Assembly: GCA_003551265.1 (NCBI GenBank)
Contig: PUMG01000171.1
Span: 1 to 17,341, forward strand
DNA length: 17,341 nucleotides
Reading direction: 5' to 3'
Origin: Halovenus sp.
GTDB lineage: Archaea; Halobacteriota; Halobacteria; Halobacteriales; Haloarculaceae
Made by a program: the position numbers and the translations under genes
Part shown: piece after piece, positions 6,799-14,164 of the stretch
Layout: every line of letters starts with the position of its first letter
How positions within the stretch are numbered: position 1 is the stretch's first letter
The notes under the pieces: model-generated
Seen by the model: the letters and a program-made list of their open reading frames with translations, nothing else
Database searches by the model: none
Told to the model about the DNA's origin: nothing

Positions 6799-9180
6799 AT
6801 GACCAGTACGTTTCCGCTCCGGCGCGGAGTATCGCTCGTTCTGTTACTGATAGTTGCAAGCCTCATGGTCGGCGGACTGGCGGTCGCGACGTCGCTTGGT
6901 GCCAGCACCAACGATGGCGCGGTCGAGCAGTCGGTCGGGGTCGACAACCAAACAGACCAGAATGACACCGTAACCGAACCAGACAGCGTTGCCTCGGGAC
7001 CGACCCTGTACCGGGCCGTAAACAACGTGACAGCGCACGACGCGAAAACAGGTGACGAGATATGGCGGTTCACCGCCCCAGGAGAGACGTTCGCGGTTTC
7101 ACCAACAGTAGCCAACGGGACCGTCTATGCGGCAGCAGAGGACCACCTATACGCGATCGATGCCGCGACGGGCGATGAGAAGTGGACTTCAGACCAGTTG
7201 GGCGGTTCTCACTCGTCTCCGACAATCATTGACGGCACCGTGTACGCAGGATACGACGACCTGTACGCGCTAAACGCAACGACCGGCGAAGAGGAGTGGC
7301 ACATGAGTGACATCGAAACCCCCGGAAGCCCGCTCGTCGTCAACGGGACCGTCTACGCATACGAACGAAGCGAGCGTCAGGACCTGTACGCGGTGGACGC
7401 AGACACTGGCAGCGTCGAATGGACCTACGACGACGGCCGGGTTCACGCACAACCGACACTGTCCGACGGCTTCCTCCTCGTTCCGTGGGGATTCGCGAAC
7501 ACCCCGGGTGAACTCCGCGCACTCGACCCGGAGACAGGCACCGAAGAGTGGTCGTTTGAGCTAGATCTCGGCACCAGTGTGCAGGATTCGCCCGCCGTCG
7601 CTCAGGGACGCGTGATTTTCGGCGGGAGCGGGTCGCAAGATGGGCACGGTGATCCGAAGAACGGTGGTCCGAACCACCTGTACACGATAAGCGTCGGTGC
7701 CGGCGAGGAGATGTGGCGCTCGGAGAACCACGACTCCGTTCAGGAGCCGACTGTTTCGAACGGAACGGTGTTCGTCACTGTTGACGGTGCCATCGAGGTG
7801 TTCGATCTCGTAACCGGTCACACGGAGTGGCGGGACAGCGCTCAGACGGACCATCCGGCCAAAACTGCATACGATGGTCTCATCTATCATCACGTTACGA
7901 CCGATGGTGGGTGGGGTCCCGATGGGGTTCGGTTCTATGGAACCGAGGCAACCGGCGATGACTACGAGTTCCGCTTTGATGCCGTCGAACAACATCAACC
8001 AACAGTAGTCAACGAGACCGAGACGGGCTATAGCGTCGATTCGTCCGCTCGGCTCGGGATCGGTGGTCACACGGAGACGTACACGACCGAGACGGAGTTC
8101 GCCCACTTCGAGGCGACCACAATCGATGTGGAGGAGCCGGTCGTGGGTGGTGATCCCATCGAGGCGAACGTGACCGTCGAGAACACCGGCGAGGTCACCG
8201 ACACCCGTGACGTGGAGTTCGTCGTCGAGGGGAAAGTAATCGACATCGTCGAGGACCTCGAACTCGAGCCGGGTGAGACGTGGTCCAACGAGTTCACGTA
8301 TTTCACGGACTCCGACGACGAACCCGAAGTCGAGATCGGAATCGCGACGCTGCACGGCACCGATACCGCAACTGTCGACGTCGTCGAGCCGCCGGTTTTC
8401 GATGTGAGCATCGACGACACCAACGCCCCGGTCGGGGTTGGTGACGAACTGCTGGTCGATACGACTGTGGAAAACGTCGCCGACATGAACGATTCACAAG
8501 CAATCATGCTCGACATCGGCGGCACGCTCGCCGACGCCGAGGCCGTCCAGTTGGACAGCGGCGAGGAAACGACCATCACTCTCTCGTACGTCACCGAGAC
8601 CGACGACCTACCGGAGGTGACCGCCACCGTTAATAGCGACCACGACGAGGCGACGACGACCGTCGGCGTGATCGACTCGTCGCTGCCCCTCGACTACAAG
8701 GTGGGTGACGTCGAGGAGACCGGCGAGCTGTCGATCGTGGACGCGGTGATGATCCAGCAACACCTCGCGGGGCTGGAACCCGAGCCGTTCGACACCGAAC
8801 TGGCCGACGTCCAGCGGACCGGCGAGGTGACAGTCGTCGACGCGGTGTTGCTCCAGCAGTACCTCGCCGGTCTCATTGATTCCGCGACCGCCGATATCAG
8901 GGACGGCGAAGCCCAGGCCGACGACGACGAGATTGACGTGACAATCACCGTCGAGAACGGCGGCGGGCTCGGAACGATCCAGCCCGTCCAGTACGAGATC
9001 GTCGACGGCCCCGACGGCTTCCCGGGGACGGAGAAGACGCCTGCGACCGTCTTCGACGTCGGCCCCGATGGACAGGAGGAGGTGACGTTCACCGTCGACG
9101 TCGAAGACCTGTCCTCGGGCACCTACACGCTGGAAGTGTACACCGAAGACGATAGCATGACGCTAACCGCCTCACTCTGA
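6799..9180 (+). CDS. secreted PQQ-like beta-propeller protein with CARDB and dockerin domains
   Basis: A 793-residue exported protein, start ATG 6799. Residues 1-35 are a signal peptide (LRRGVSLVLLLIVASLMVGG) without a lipobox cysteine. Residues about 60-400 are PQQ/BamB-type blades with the repeated pattern G-T-V-Y-A ... LYA(I/L/V)-x-A-x-TG-x-x-x-W (YAIDAATGDEKW, YALNATTGEEEW, YAVDADTGSVEW). Residues about 437-533 and 534-630 are two CARDB-like adhesion domains (ANVTVENTGEVTDTRDVEF and VDTTVENVADMNDSQAIML). Residues 635-692 are a duplicated dockerin-like segment, and about 697-793 a last beta domain (VTITVENGGGLGTIQPV). It is probably a surface or extracellular binding protein; ligand unknown. 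I see no PGF-CTERM anchor. It is convergent with the kinase gene, 7 bp away. Confidence 0.85.
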   Translation: MTSTFPLRRGVSLVLLLIVASLMVGGLAVATSLGASTNDGAVEQSVGVDNQTDQNDTVTEPDSVASGPTLYRAVNNVTAHDAKTGDEIWRFTAPGETFAVSPTVANGTVYAAAEDHLYAIDAATGDEKWTSDQLGGSHSSPTIIDGTVYAGYDDLYALNATTGEEEWHMSDIETPGSPLVVNGTVYAYERSERQDLYAVDADTGSVEWTYDDGRVHAQPTLSDGFLLVPWGFANTPGELRALDPETGTEEWSFELDLGTSVQDSPAVAQGRVIFGGSGSQDGHGDPKNGGPNHLYTISVGAGEEMWRSENHDSVQEPTVSNGTVFVTVDGAIEVFDLVTGHTEWRDSAQTDHPAKTAYDGLIYHHVTTDGGWGPDGVRFYGTEATGDDYEFRFDAVEQHQPTVVNETETGYSVDSSARLGIGGHTETYTTETEFAHFEATTIDVEEPVVGGDPIEANVTVENTGEVTDTRDVEFVVEGKVIDIVEDLELEPGETWSNEFTYFTDSDDEPEVEIGIATLHGTDTATVDVVEPPVFDVSIDDTNAPVGVGDELLVDTTVENVADMNDSQAIMLDIGGTLADAEAVQLDSGEETTITLSYVTETDDLPEVTATVNSDHDEATTTVGVIDSSLPLDYKVGDVEETGELSIVDAVMIQQHLAGLEPEPFDTELADVQRTGEVTVVDAVLLQQYLAGLIDSATADIRDGEAQADDDEIDVTITVENGGGLGTIQPVQYEIVDGPDGFPGTEKTPATVFDVGPDGQEEVTFTVDVEDLSSGTYTLEVYTEDDSMTLTASL
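8707..8841 (+). other. Dockerin type I-like tandem repeat inside the secreted protein
   Basis: Two F-hand-like loops, DVEETGELSIVD (residues 637-648) and DVQRTGEVTVVD (670-681), are each followed by the helix A-V-x-x-QQ-x-LAGL. Dockerin loops normally place Asp/Asn at positions 1, 3, 5, 9 and 12 for calcium. Here positions 1 and 12 are Asp, but 3 is Glu/Gln, 5 is Thr and 9 is Ser/Thr, so binding may be weak. Confidence 0.7.
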
Positions 9181-9187
9181 GGAGAAG

Positions 9188-11389
9188 TCACTCGAGAGCT
9201 GTCACACCGCTAATCTCGAATCTGGTCCCACCGCTGTCGCTGTCGGTAATGTCGATCTGCCAGCCGTGGGCCTCGACAATCTCTCTGACGATAGCCAGGC
9301 CGAATCCAGTTCCTTGCTCCGCTGTGGAGTAGCCCGGTTCGAACACCTCGTCGCGACGCTCCGCCAGAATCCCTGGCCCGCTGTCCGCCACGTAGAATCC
9401 CCCGCCCCGCGTTAACGCACCAACTTCGACCGCAACTGCAGAGCCGCCGTGGTCGACAGCGTTGCGAAAGAGGTTCTCGAACACCTCTCTGAGACGCTTC
9501 TCGTCGGCCACGACGCGCATGCTCGAGTCGTCTGTGACCGACAGCGTGCCCTCTCCCGAGTCAACCATCTGCCAGCAGTCGAAGACGACATCGTCGAGTG
9601 CAATCTCCTGGGTGTCACGGATACCGATCCCGGATTTCGCCAGCTCCAGCAAGTCCTCGATGAGTTCAGACATGCGGTCGTGGGCGTGTTCCACCTGTTC
9701 GAAGTGCTCACTCTCGCCGGTTTCTCGGGCCAGCGTCAGCTGCAGTTCGGCGACGTTCAGGGGGTTCCGGAGGTCGTGAGCGACGAGACTGGCGAAGCTG
9801 TCGAGTTGCTCGTTCTTCCGTTCGAGACTCCGTTCGCGCTCTTTGCGCTCGGTAACGTCGCGGACGACACCGACGCGCCCGTGGGTATCATCCGGAAACT
9901 CGATCTCGGTAAAACGGAGTTCGGCAGGAAACTCGCTCCCGTCGGCGTGTTCGACTCTGTACTCGAGAATCGGTGGAGACTCCTCACTCTCGTCGATTTC
10001 AGCCAGTTGCACCGCAGCACCGTTCCTGTCGTCAGGATGGAGAAACCCAAACACGTCACGTCCAGTTATCTCAGCATGTTCGTATCCGAGAACCCGTTCG
10101 ACTGACGGCGAGACGTACTGAATCTCCCCGTCCGCCTCCAGAATGAGAACAAAATCGGACATGTGTTCGAGAATCTGGCGATACCGGGTTCCGGTTTCGC
10201 GAAGCCTGCGTTCGGTCTCTTTGCGCTCGGTGATGTCCTGGATGGTCCCACGGACTCGGATGCACGTGTTCCCATCCATCTCCGGATCACCGCGAGTCCG
10301 AACCCACTTCTGCTCACCCTCGCCATCGACCACTCGGACTTCGATGTCGTACGGTTCACCATCGTTCACCGCTCGTGAGAACGCGTCTCGAAGTCTGTCT
10401 CGGTCGTCGGGGTGATAGAACGCTTCGAGGTCCGACTCCGGCGAACCGGCGTGGTCTCCGTCCACCCCGTAAATCTCGTACACCTGGGTGCTGTAGTAGC
10501 CGTCTTCCTCACGTGGATACCACGCCCATCCGCCGACATCAGCGATTTTTTGCGCTTTCCGAAACAGTTCGTTCTGCCGTTCGAGGTCCCGCTGACGCGT
10601 TTGGAGTTCGGTCACGTCGGCGTAGATTGCGTACCCGTCGATCTCTTCATCCTCAGGGAGTCTGACGTTTCGGAACCGGAACTCACGGATTCCCTCGGTG
10701 GTCTGACGACGGAGGAGTTCGTCGACGGATTCCCCGGCGTGAACGCGCTCGTCGATTCGCCGCGCTTCTTCGCGACGGTCCTGTGGGACCAGTAGTTCGT
10801 CCACGTGCTCTCCGACCGCCTCCTCGGGTTCGTATCCAAACACCTCGACGAATGCGTCGTTGATACGGATAATGAACGGCTCTCCGTCCCGGTAGACGTA
10901 GGCGAGCGTCGGCTCCGGAAAGTTCTCGAAGAGGGCGGTGAGCCGCTCGTTTCGCTCTGTGAGTGTCCGCTCCTGACGTTGCGCTCGTTGCTGTGTGCGG
11001 TACTGCTCGACTGCGTTCTGAATCCGGTTGGCGAGAACCTCGAAGTTGCTGATGTCTGCACGTTTCTGGAGGTAGTCGGTCACCCCGGCCGAGATGGCAT
11101 CGCTCGCAACATCCTCACTCCCTTTCCCAGTGAACAAGATAACCGGAATGAGCTGGTCACGCTTACGGACCTGTTCGAGGAGTTCGATACCATCAATCTC
11201 AGGCATGTCGTAGTCGCTGAGAAGACAATCGACCTCGGAGTCCTCGAGCAACGCTGCGACGTCACTCGGGTCAGTTTCAGATCGTACTTCGAACGTGTCG
11301 TACTCACCCTCGAGTATCGTCTTCGTCAACTCACCGAATTGGGGGTCGTCGTCGACGTGGAGAACAGTGATGATATCATCGACTGTCAT
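9188..11389 (-). CDS. hybrid sensor histidine kinase, REC-PAS-PAS-PAS-HisKA-HATPase
   Basis: A 733-residue soluble signalling protein. It begins with a receiver domain (about 6-125: VLHVDDDPQFGEL, phospho-acceptor D59 in LLSDYDMPEIDG, then LFTGKGS and DYLQKRAD). Three PAS domains follow at about 148-270, 275-400 and 405-525, the second and third ending in I-x-D-(I/V)-TERK. The HisKA domain carries H538 (SLVAHDLRNPLNV) and is followed by the ATPase N box (NLFRNAVDHG), G1 (DSGPGI) and G2 (GTGFGLAIVREIVEAHGW). There is no transmembrane segment, so it senses an internal signal or takes phosphate from another kinase. Start ATG 11387-11389 begins the receiver domain; 32 codons further upstream are also open but hold the promoter. 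No output regulator is adjacent; UspA lies just upstream. Confidence 0.92.
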   Translation of the reverse strand: MTVDDIITVLHVDDDPQFGELTKTILEGEYDTFEVRSETDPSDVAALLEDSEVDCLLSDYDMPEIDGIELLEQVRKRDQLIPVILFTGKGSEDVASDAISAGVTDYLQKRADISNFEVLANRIQNAVEQYRTQQRAQRQERTLTERNERLTALFENFPEPTLAYVYRDGEPFIIRINDAFVEVFGYEPEEAVGEHVDELLVPQDRREEARRIDERVHAGESVDELLRRQTTEGIREFRFRNVRLPEDEEIDGYAIYADVTELQTRQRDLERQNELFRKAQKIADVGGWAWYPREEDGYYSTQVYEIYGVDGDHAGSPESDLEAFYHPDDRDRLRDAFSRAVNDGEPYDIEVRVVDGEGEQKWVRTRGDPEMDGNTCIRVRGTIQDITERKETERRLRETGTRYRQILEHMSDFVLILEADGEIQYVSPSVERVLGYEHAEITGRDVFGFLHPDDRNGAAVQLAEIDESEESPPILEYRVEHADGSEFPAELRFTEIEFPDDTHGRVGVVRDVTERKERERSLERKNEQLDSFASLVAHDLRNPLNVAELQLTLARETGESEHFEQVEHAHDRMSELIEDLLELAKSGIGIRDTQEIALDDVVFDCWQMVDSGEGTLSVTDDSSMRVVADEKRLREVFENLFRNAVDHGGSAVAVEVGALTRGGGFYVADSGPGILAERRDEVFEPGYSTAEQGTGFGLAIVREIVEAHGWQIDITDSDSGGTRFEISGVTALE

Positions 11390-11416
11390 CTGATTGTATT
11401 GTACAACAACGGCGTG

Positions 11417-11425
11417 TCTATTAAC
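11417..11425 (-). promoter_or_regulatory. Putative TATA box of the histidine kinase gene
   Basis: Minus-strand GTTAATAGA lies 28-36 bp before the kinase ATG, consistent with an own promoter inside the 105-bp gap after uspA. Confidence 0.5.
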
Positions 11426-11494
11426 AATGTAGGGAGCTATGACATACCAAGCGACAACTGAGTGGTGGAGATGGGTGCACACCACTCCCTCAAC

Positions 11495-11914
11495 TCACTC
11501 GACCGCCGGAACAACGAGAACAGGGATGGTCGTCAACCGGGCCAGTCGGTCGGTCGTGCTCCCGAGAATCGCGCCGGAGAGACCGTCGTCACCGTGCTGG
11601 CCAACAACTATCAATCCTGCATCAATTTCGTCTGCGTACCCGAGCAGGACATCAACAGGTTTTCCTCGCCGGACATCTCCACGTATCTCGACATCGTGGT
11701 CGACGTAGGCGTCGACTATCTCGTCGACGACCTCGCGTGCCGCGTCGTCGAGTTCTTCGACTTCAGCGACGCCAAAGCGCATCGAACTGCCAGGGTCGAC
11801 GACCGTGACGACGTACACCGTTGCGTCGGTGACCGCAGCCACATCCAGCGCGTGTTCGAGTGCCGCTCCTGCGTTGTCACTGGCGTCGGTCGCGACGAGA
11901 ATCGAGTCGTACAT
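11495..11914 (-). CDS. universal stress protein, UspA family
   Basis: A 139-residue single-domain Usp protein of normal length. It begins MYDSILVATDASDNAGAALE, as in most family members, and has the ATP-binding signature G-2X-G-9X-G-S at residues 105-119 (GQHG, nine residues, then GS), which marks the nucleotide-binding branch. Such proteins bind ATP/AMP and act as dimers in stress signalling; a specific role cannot be read from sequence. It lies upstream of the histidine kinase on the same strand with a 105-bp gap, and divergent from the S9 peptidase fragment. Confidence 0.93.
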   Translation of the reverse strand: MYDSILVATDASDNAGAALEHALDVAAVTDATVYVVTVVDPGSSMRFGVAEVEELDDAAREVVDEIVDAYVDHDVEIRGDVRRGKPVDVLLGYADEIDAGLIVVGQHGDDGLSGAILGSTTDRLARLTTIPVLVVPAVE

Positions 11915-12023
11915 ACTGGACGTTCGCTCGCCTCATCCTTTGTCGTTTTGTTTGAAGTGAACGAAGTCCACCGATACCTACTACAACCCGTTCGGTTTTC
12001 ACGGCCGGTTTTCCGACAATAAC

Positions 12024-12030
12024 GTATAAC
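12024..12030 (+). promoter_or_regulatory. TATA box of the S9 peptidase fragment
   Basis: GTATAAC ends 24 bp before ATG 12055, placing the expected transcript start at the ATG and favouring it over GTG 12049. Confidence 0.6.
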
Positions 12031-12054
12031 ATACGGGGAGCCATCGGCGTGTGT

Positions 12055-12984
12055 ATGCACGCAGTTCCGACAGCGGCGCTCTACGATATCACGCGGGTGC
12101 TCGAAATCTCCGTCTCACCGGACGGCGAACGTGTCGCGTTGCTCACACGAGAGTACGACTACGCCGACGAGGAGACGGTCACCTCGCTGTGGGTCGTCCC
12201 GTCGGATGGCTCACGAGAGCCATACCGGTTGACCCGAGTGTCCGACGCTAGTTCGCCGAAGTGGAGCCCTGATGGGTCGAAACTCGCCTTTCTCGCCGCA
12301 CGCGAACATGACCCCGACCTGCGAGTCGGACGCCCAGATGACGATAGCGAGGAGTCGGAAGAAACCGACGAAGAACCGGAAGAAGAACAGAACTCGACGG
12401 ACGAGAAAGACGAGCCGGAGTCGCAGGTGTGGGCGTTCGACATGGACCTTGGCGGTGATGCCAGACAGGTGACAGCGCACGACGAGGGCGTCTCGGCGTT
12501 CGACTGGGGTCCAGACGGCGAGCGGATGGTCGTCGAAGCGCGGGACCCAACCGACGAGGAACGGGAGTACCTCGACCAGCGCGAGGACAACGGCCCGGTC
12601 GAAGTCGAGCGCCTTCAGCACAAGTTCGACGGCACGGGCTACCTCGACGAGGTGACGACCTACCTGTTCGTCGTGGACGTCGACACTCGCGAGATGGAGC
12701 GTCTCGACGACGCCAACGACGGCGGCTACGGCTTCCTGCGTGGAATGGAACCCGCATGGGGCCCACACGGCCGTATCGCGTTCGTGGCGAACCACACGGA
12801 CTGGCCCGACGACAACTACATCCGCGACATCTACACCATCGACCCGGATGGCGAGAGACGGCGCAAACTCACCGACAGCGACCTCTCGACTGCCGAACTC
12901 ACGTGGAACGCCGACGGGAGCAAACTCGCGTTCGTTGCCAGAGACCCGGAGAACTGGTACGTGGGCTCCATTGAATCGCTATAG
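12055..12984 (+). pseudogene. S9 family peptidase, truncated by an insertion sequence
   Basis: This is the 5' part of a prolyl oligopeptidase-family (S9, acylaminoacyl-peptidase-like) gene. About 302 native codons remain; the frame then runs into the IS left end and stops at 12984 (309 residues in all, the last few from the IS). What remains is the N-terminal beta-propeller with TolB/WD40-like repeats (SVSPDGERVALLT, PKWSPDGSKLAFLA, AFDWGPDGERMVV, LTWNADGSKLAFVA) and an acidic loop at about 98-125 (EESEETDEEPEEEQ). Family members usually have 600-700 residues, with an alpha/beta-hydrolase domain carrying the Ser-Asp-His triad at the C-terminus. That whole domain is absent and does not reappear beyond the IS, so no peptidase activity is expected. 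The promoter looks intact. Confidence 0.88.
12962..12979 (+). repeat. IS terminal inverted repeat, left
   Basis: TGGGCTCCATTGAATCGC, an exact inverted match to 13888-13905. The outermost T may belong to the flank rather than the IS. Confidence 0.9.
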
Positions 12985-12995
12985 GGAGTTGGATT

Positions 12996-13826
12996 TCAGG
13001 GTTTGACGTATCGCTTGATGTTGTAGACGAGACACATCAGTGCAATCTCGCGGAACTCACGGTACCATTCACGCGCTCGGACGGCCGAGCCGTACGAGCG
13101 CTTGACGGAGGAATTGACAGTTTCTGTCATGGCGCGCTGGTTGTAGAGATCGTCATCAATGCGGGCGTTGTGTGCGTAGTCGTAGGGTGCGAAGATGCGA
13201 TGTTTGACGAGTGGTCTGATACCGAGGTCACGAAGAGTGTCACGTAACGGTTGGCTGTCGTAGCCCTTGTCGGCGGCAAGTGAGCGTAACTCGCCCGGGT
13301 AGCGCCGGGCGAGTTGCGCACAGACGTCGGCATCACTGCCCTCTCTGGTGGTTGTACAATGCACGTCAAGGATGGCTTGGGTCTCTGTGTCGACGAGTTT
13401 CGTCGCTTCGATGGTCTGAACGCGGTAGTTGGTGCGGTCGCAGTAGTGTTTGCTAGCCGGAGATCGCTCATAGTAGGTGGCGTCAACAGCGGCGTGTGGC
13501 GACGGATTGTGCAGCTGCGCCGAGTGGCGCAGCAGCACTCGCCAGACAGACATCTCAATCTTGTCGAGCCACTTATTCAATGTCGAAGGATGCGGAAGAT
13601 CGTCCGGCTCAAGGCCGATAACGTCCAGAATTTGCGTCATCGTCTCCAGCAGATCAATCGTCATCTTGTAGGACTTCTCAAGGAAGACCCGCAAGCCGTG
13701 TAGCGAAATTATCGCCCACTTGGCGAAGCTGCCGCCGCCTTCTGGCGCCGCAGCTTCATCGGCATCGTCGGAATAACTTTTGGCAAGCGAGACTAATTCT
13801 TCTGTGAGGCGGGTGGTTATGTTCAT
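12996..13826 (-). CDS. IS5-family transposase (DDE)
   Basis: A 276-residue transposase, apparently intact. DDE acid residues are visible at D115 (AAVDATYYE), D186 (LAADKGYDS) and E235. The family signature Y-2-R-3-E-6-K is met exactly by Y228, R231, E235 and K242 (YNQRAMTETVNSSVKRSYG). The N-terminal third is helical and would bind the terminal repeats. It catalyses cut-and-paste type movement of its own IS. The stop lies 17 bp inside the left repeat, and the start about 60 bp inside the right one. No frameshift or internal stop is visible, so the element may still be active. Confidence 0.93.
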   Translation of the reverse strand: MNITTRLTEELVSLAKSYSDDADEAAAPEGGGSFAKWAIISLHGLRVFLEKSYKMTIDLLETMTQILDVIGLEPDDLPHPSTLNKWLDKIEMSVWRVLLRHSAQLHNPSPHAAVDATYYERSPASKHYCDRTNYRVQTIEATKLVDTETQAILDVHCTTTREGSDADVCAQLARRYPGELRSLAADKGYDSQPLRDTLRDLGIRPLVKHRIFAPYDYAHNARIDDDLYNQRAMTETVNSSVKRSYGSAVRAREWYREFREIALMCLVYNIKRYVKP

Positions 13827-13887
13827 TCCAATCTACTGCTATCCGCCTCAACTCCTTTGATTTATCGACCCACTACAGCGTTGTCTG

Positions 13888-13905
13888 GCGATTCAATGGA
13901 GCCCA
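13888..13905 (-). repeat. IS terminal inverted repeat, right
   Basis: Reverse complement of the left repeat, exact over 18 bp. It also forms part of a 10-bp-stem palindrome (13885-13914) with the flanking DNA. Confidence 0.9.
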
Positions 13906-14054
13906 ATCGCCAGATAGATGCCTGGACCGCGGACGTACTCGTCGCCGTAGCTGTCGAAGCCGAGAGAGATGCTCTCGATGCAGTCGTGAATCCGGTCTCT
14001 GAGATCTCGCATCCGCCGACTGCGTGTGTACGGAAACGCCAGCGCACTCGTCAT
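13893..14054 (-). pseudogene. 5' fragment of an unidentified gene, cut by the IS (possibly diadenylate cyclase-like)
   Basis: On the minus strand an ATG at 14052-14054 opens a 53-codon frame; 50 codons are native, then the frame crosses the IS right end and stops at TGA in the terminal repeat (13893-13895). The peptide starts MTSALAFPYTRSRRMRDLRD and continues RIHDCIESISLGFDSYGDEY and VRGPGIYLAI. It reads like an intact protein N-terminus with haloarchaeal composition, and the native sequence has no internal stop. The GDEYVRGPGIYLAI segment recalls, from memory only, haloarchaeal DAC-domain (c-di-AMP synthase, DacZ-type) proteins; I cannot confirm this. No clear TATA box is visible. The rest of the gene is missing on the far side of the IS. 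Confidence 0.6.
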
Positions 14055-14132
14055 GGCATACGTGTACCCGGCATTTGAGACAGAGCCTCATTACAGTTGT
14101 GGAGGGGTACAGACGGACAGGACGCGCTGGCC

Positions 14133-14137
14133 TTAAA
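14133..14137 (+). promoter_or_regulatory. TATA box of rio2
   Basis: TTAAA within CCTTAAACC lies 27 bp before ATG 14165, matching leaderless spacing and supporting that start over an upstream in-frame ATG at 14024. Confidence 0.6.
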
Positions 14138-14164
14138 CCGGTCGAGCGACAACGAGAGAGCGAG

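Larger units (their letters stand above)
12962..13905 (-). mobile_element. IS5-family insertion sequence, 944 bp
   Basis: Perfect 18-bp terminal inverted repeats bound one intact transposase gene on the minus strand. The flanks (...GGTACG on the left, ATCGCC... on the right) share no direct repeat, so no target-site duplication remains. Both flanking genes are truncated exactly at the ends. The transposase and size suggest the haloarchaeal ISH1-like branch of IS5; the exact name needs an ISfinder search. Confidence 0.9.

Noticed and set aside
9449..10105. A 218-codon plus-strand frame within the histidine kinase gene
   Set aside because: Shadow frame; the minus strand shows HisKA and PAS motifs without interruption.
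13862..14078. Other small frames over the DNA right of the IS (plus 13857-14078, minus 13862-14047)
   Set aside because: They run through the IS terminal repeat or have Ser/Thr/Ala-rich shadow composition. The minus frame from 14054 has a real protein character and ends at the IS.
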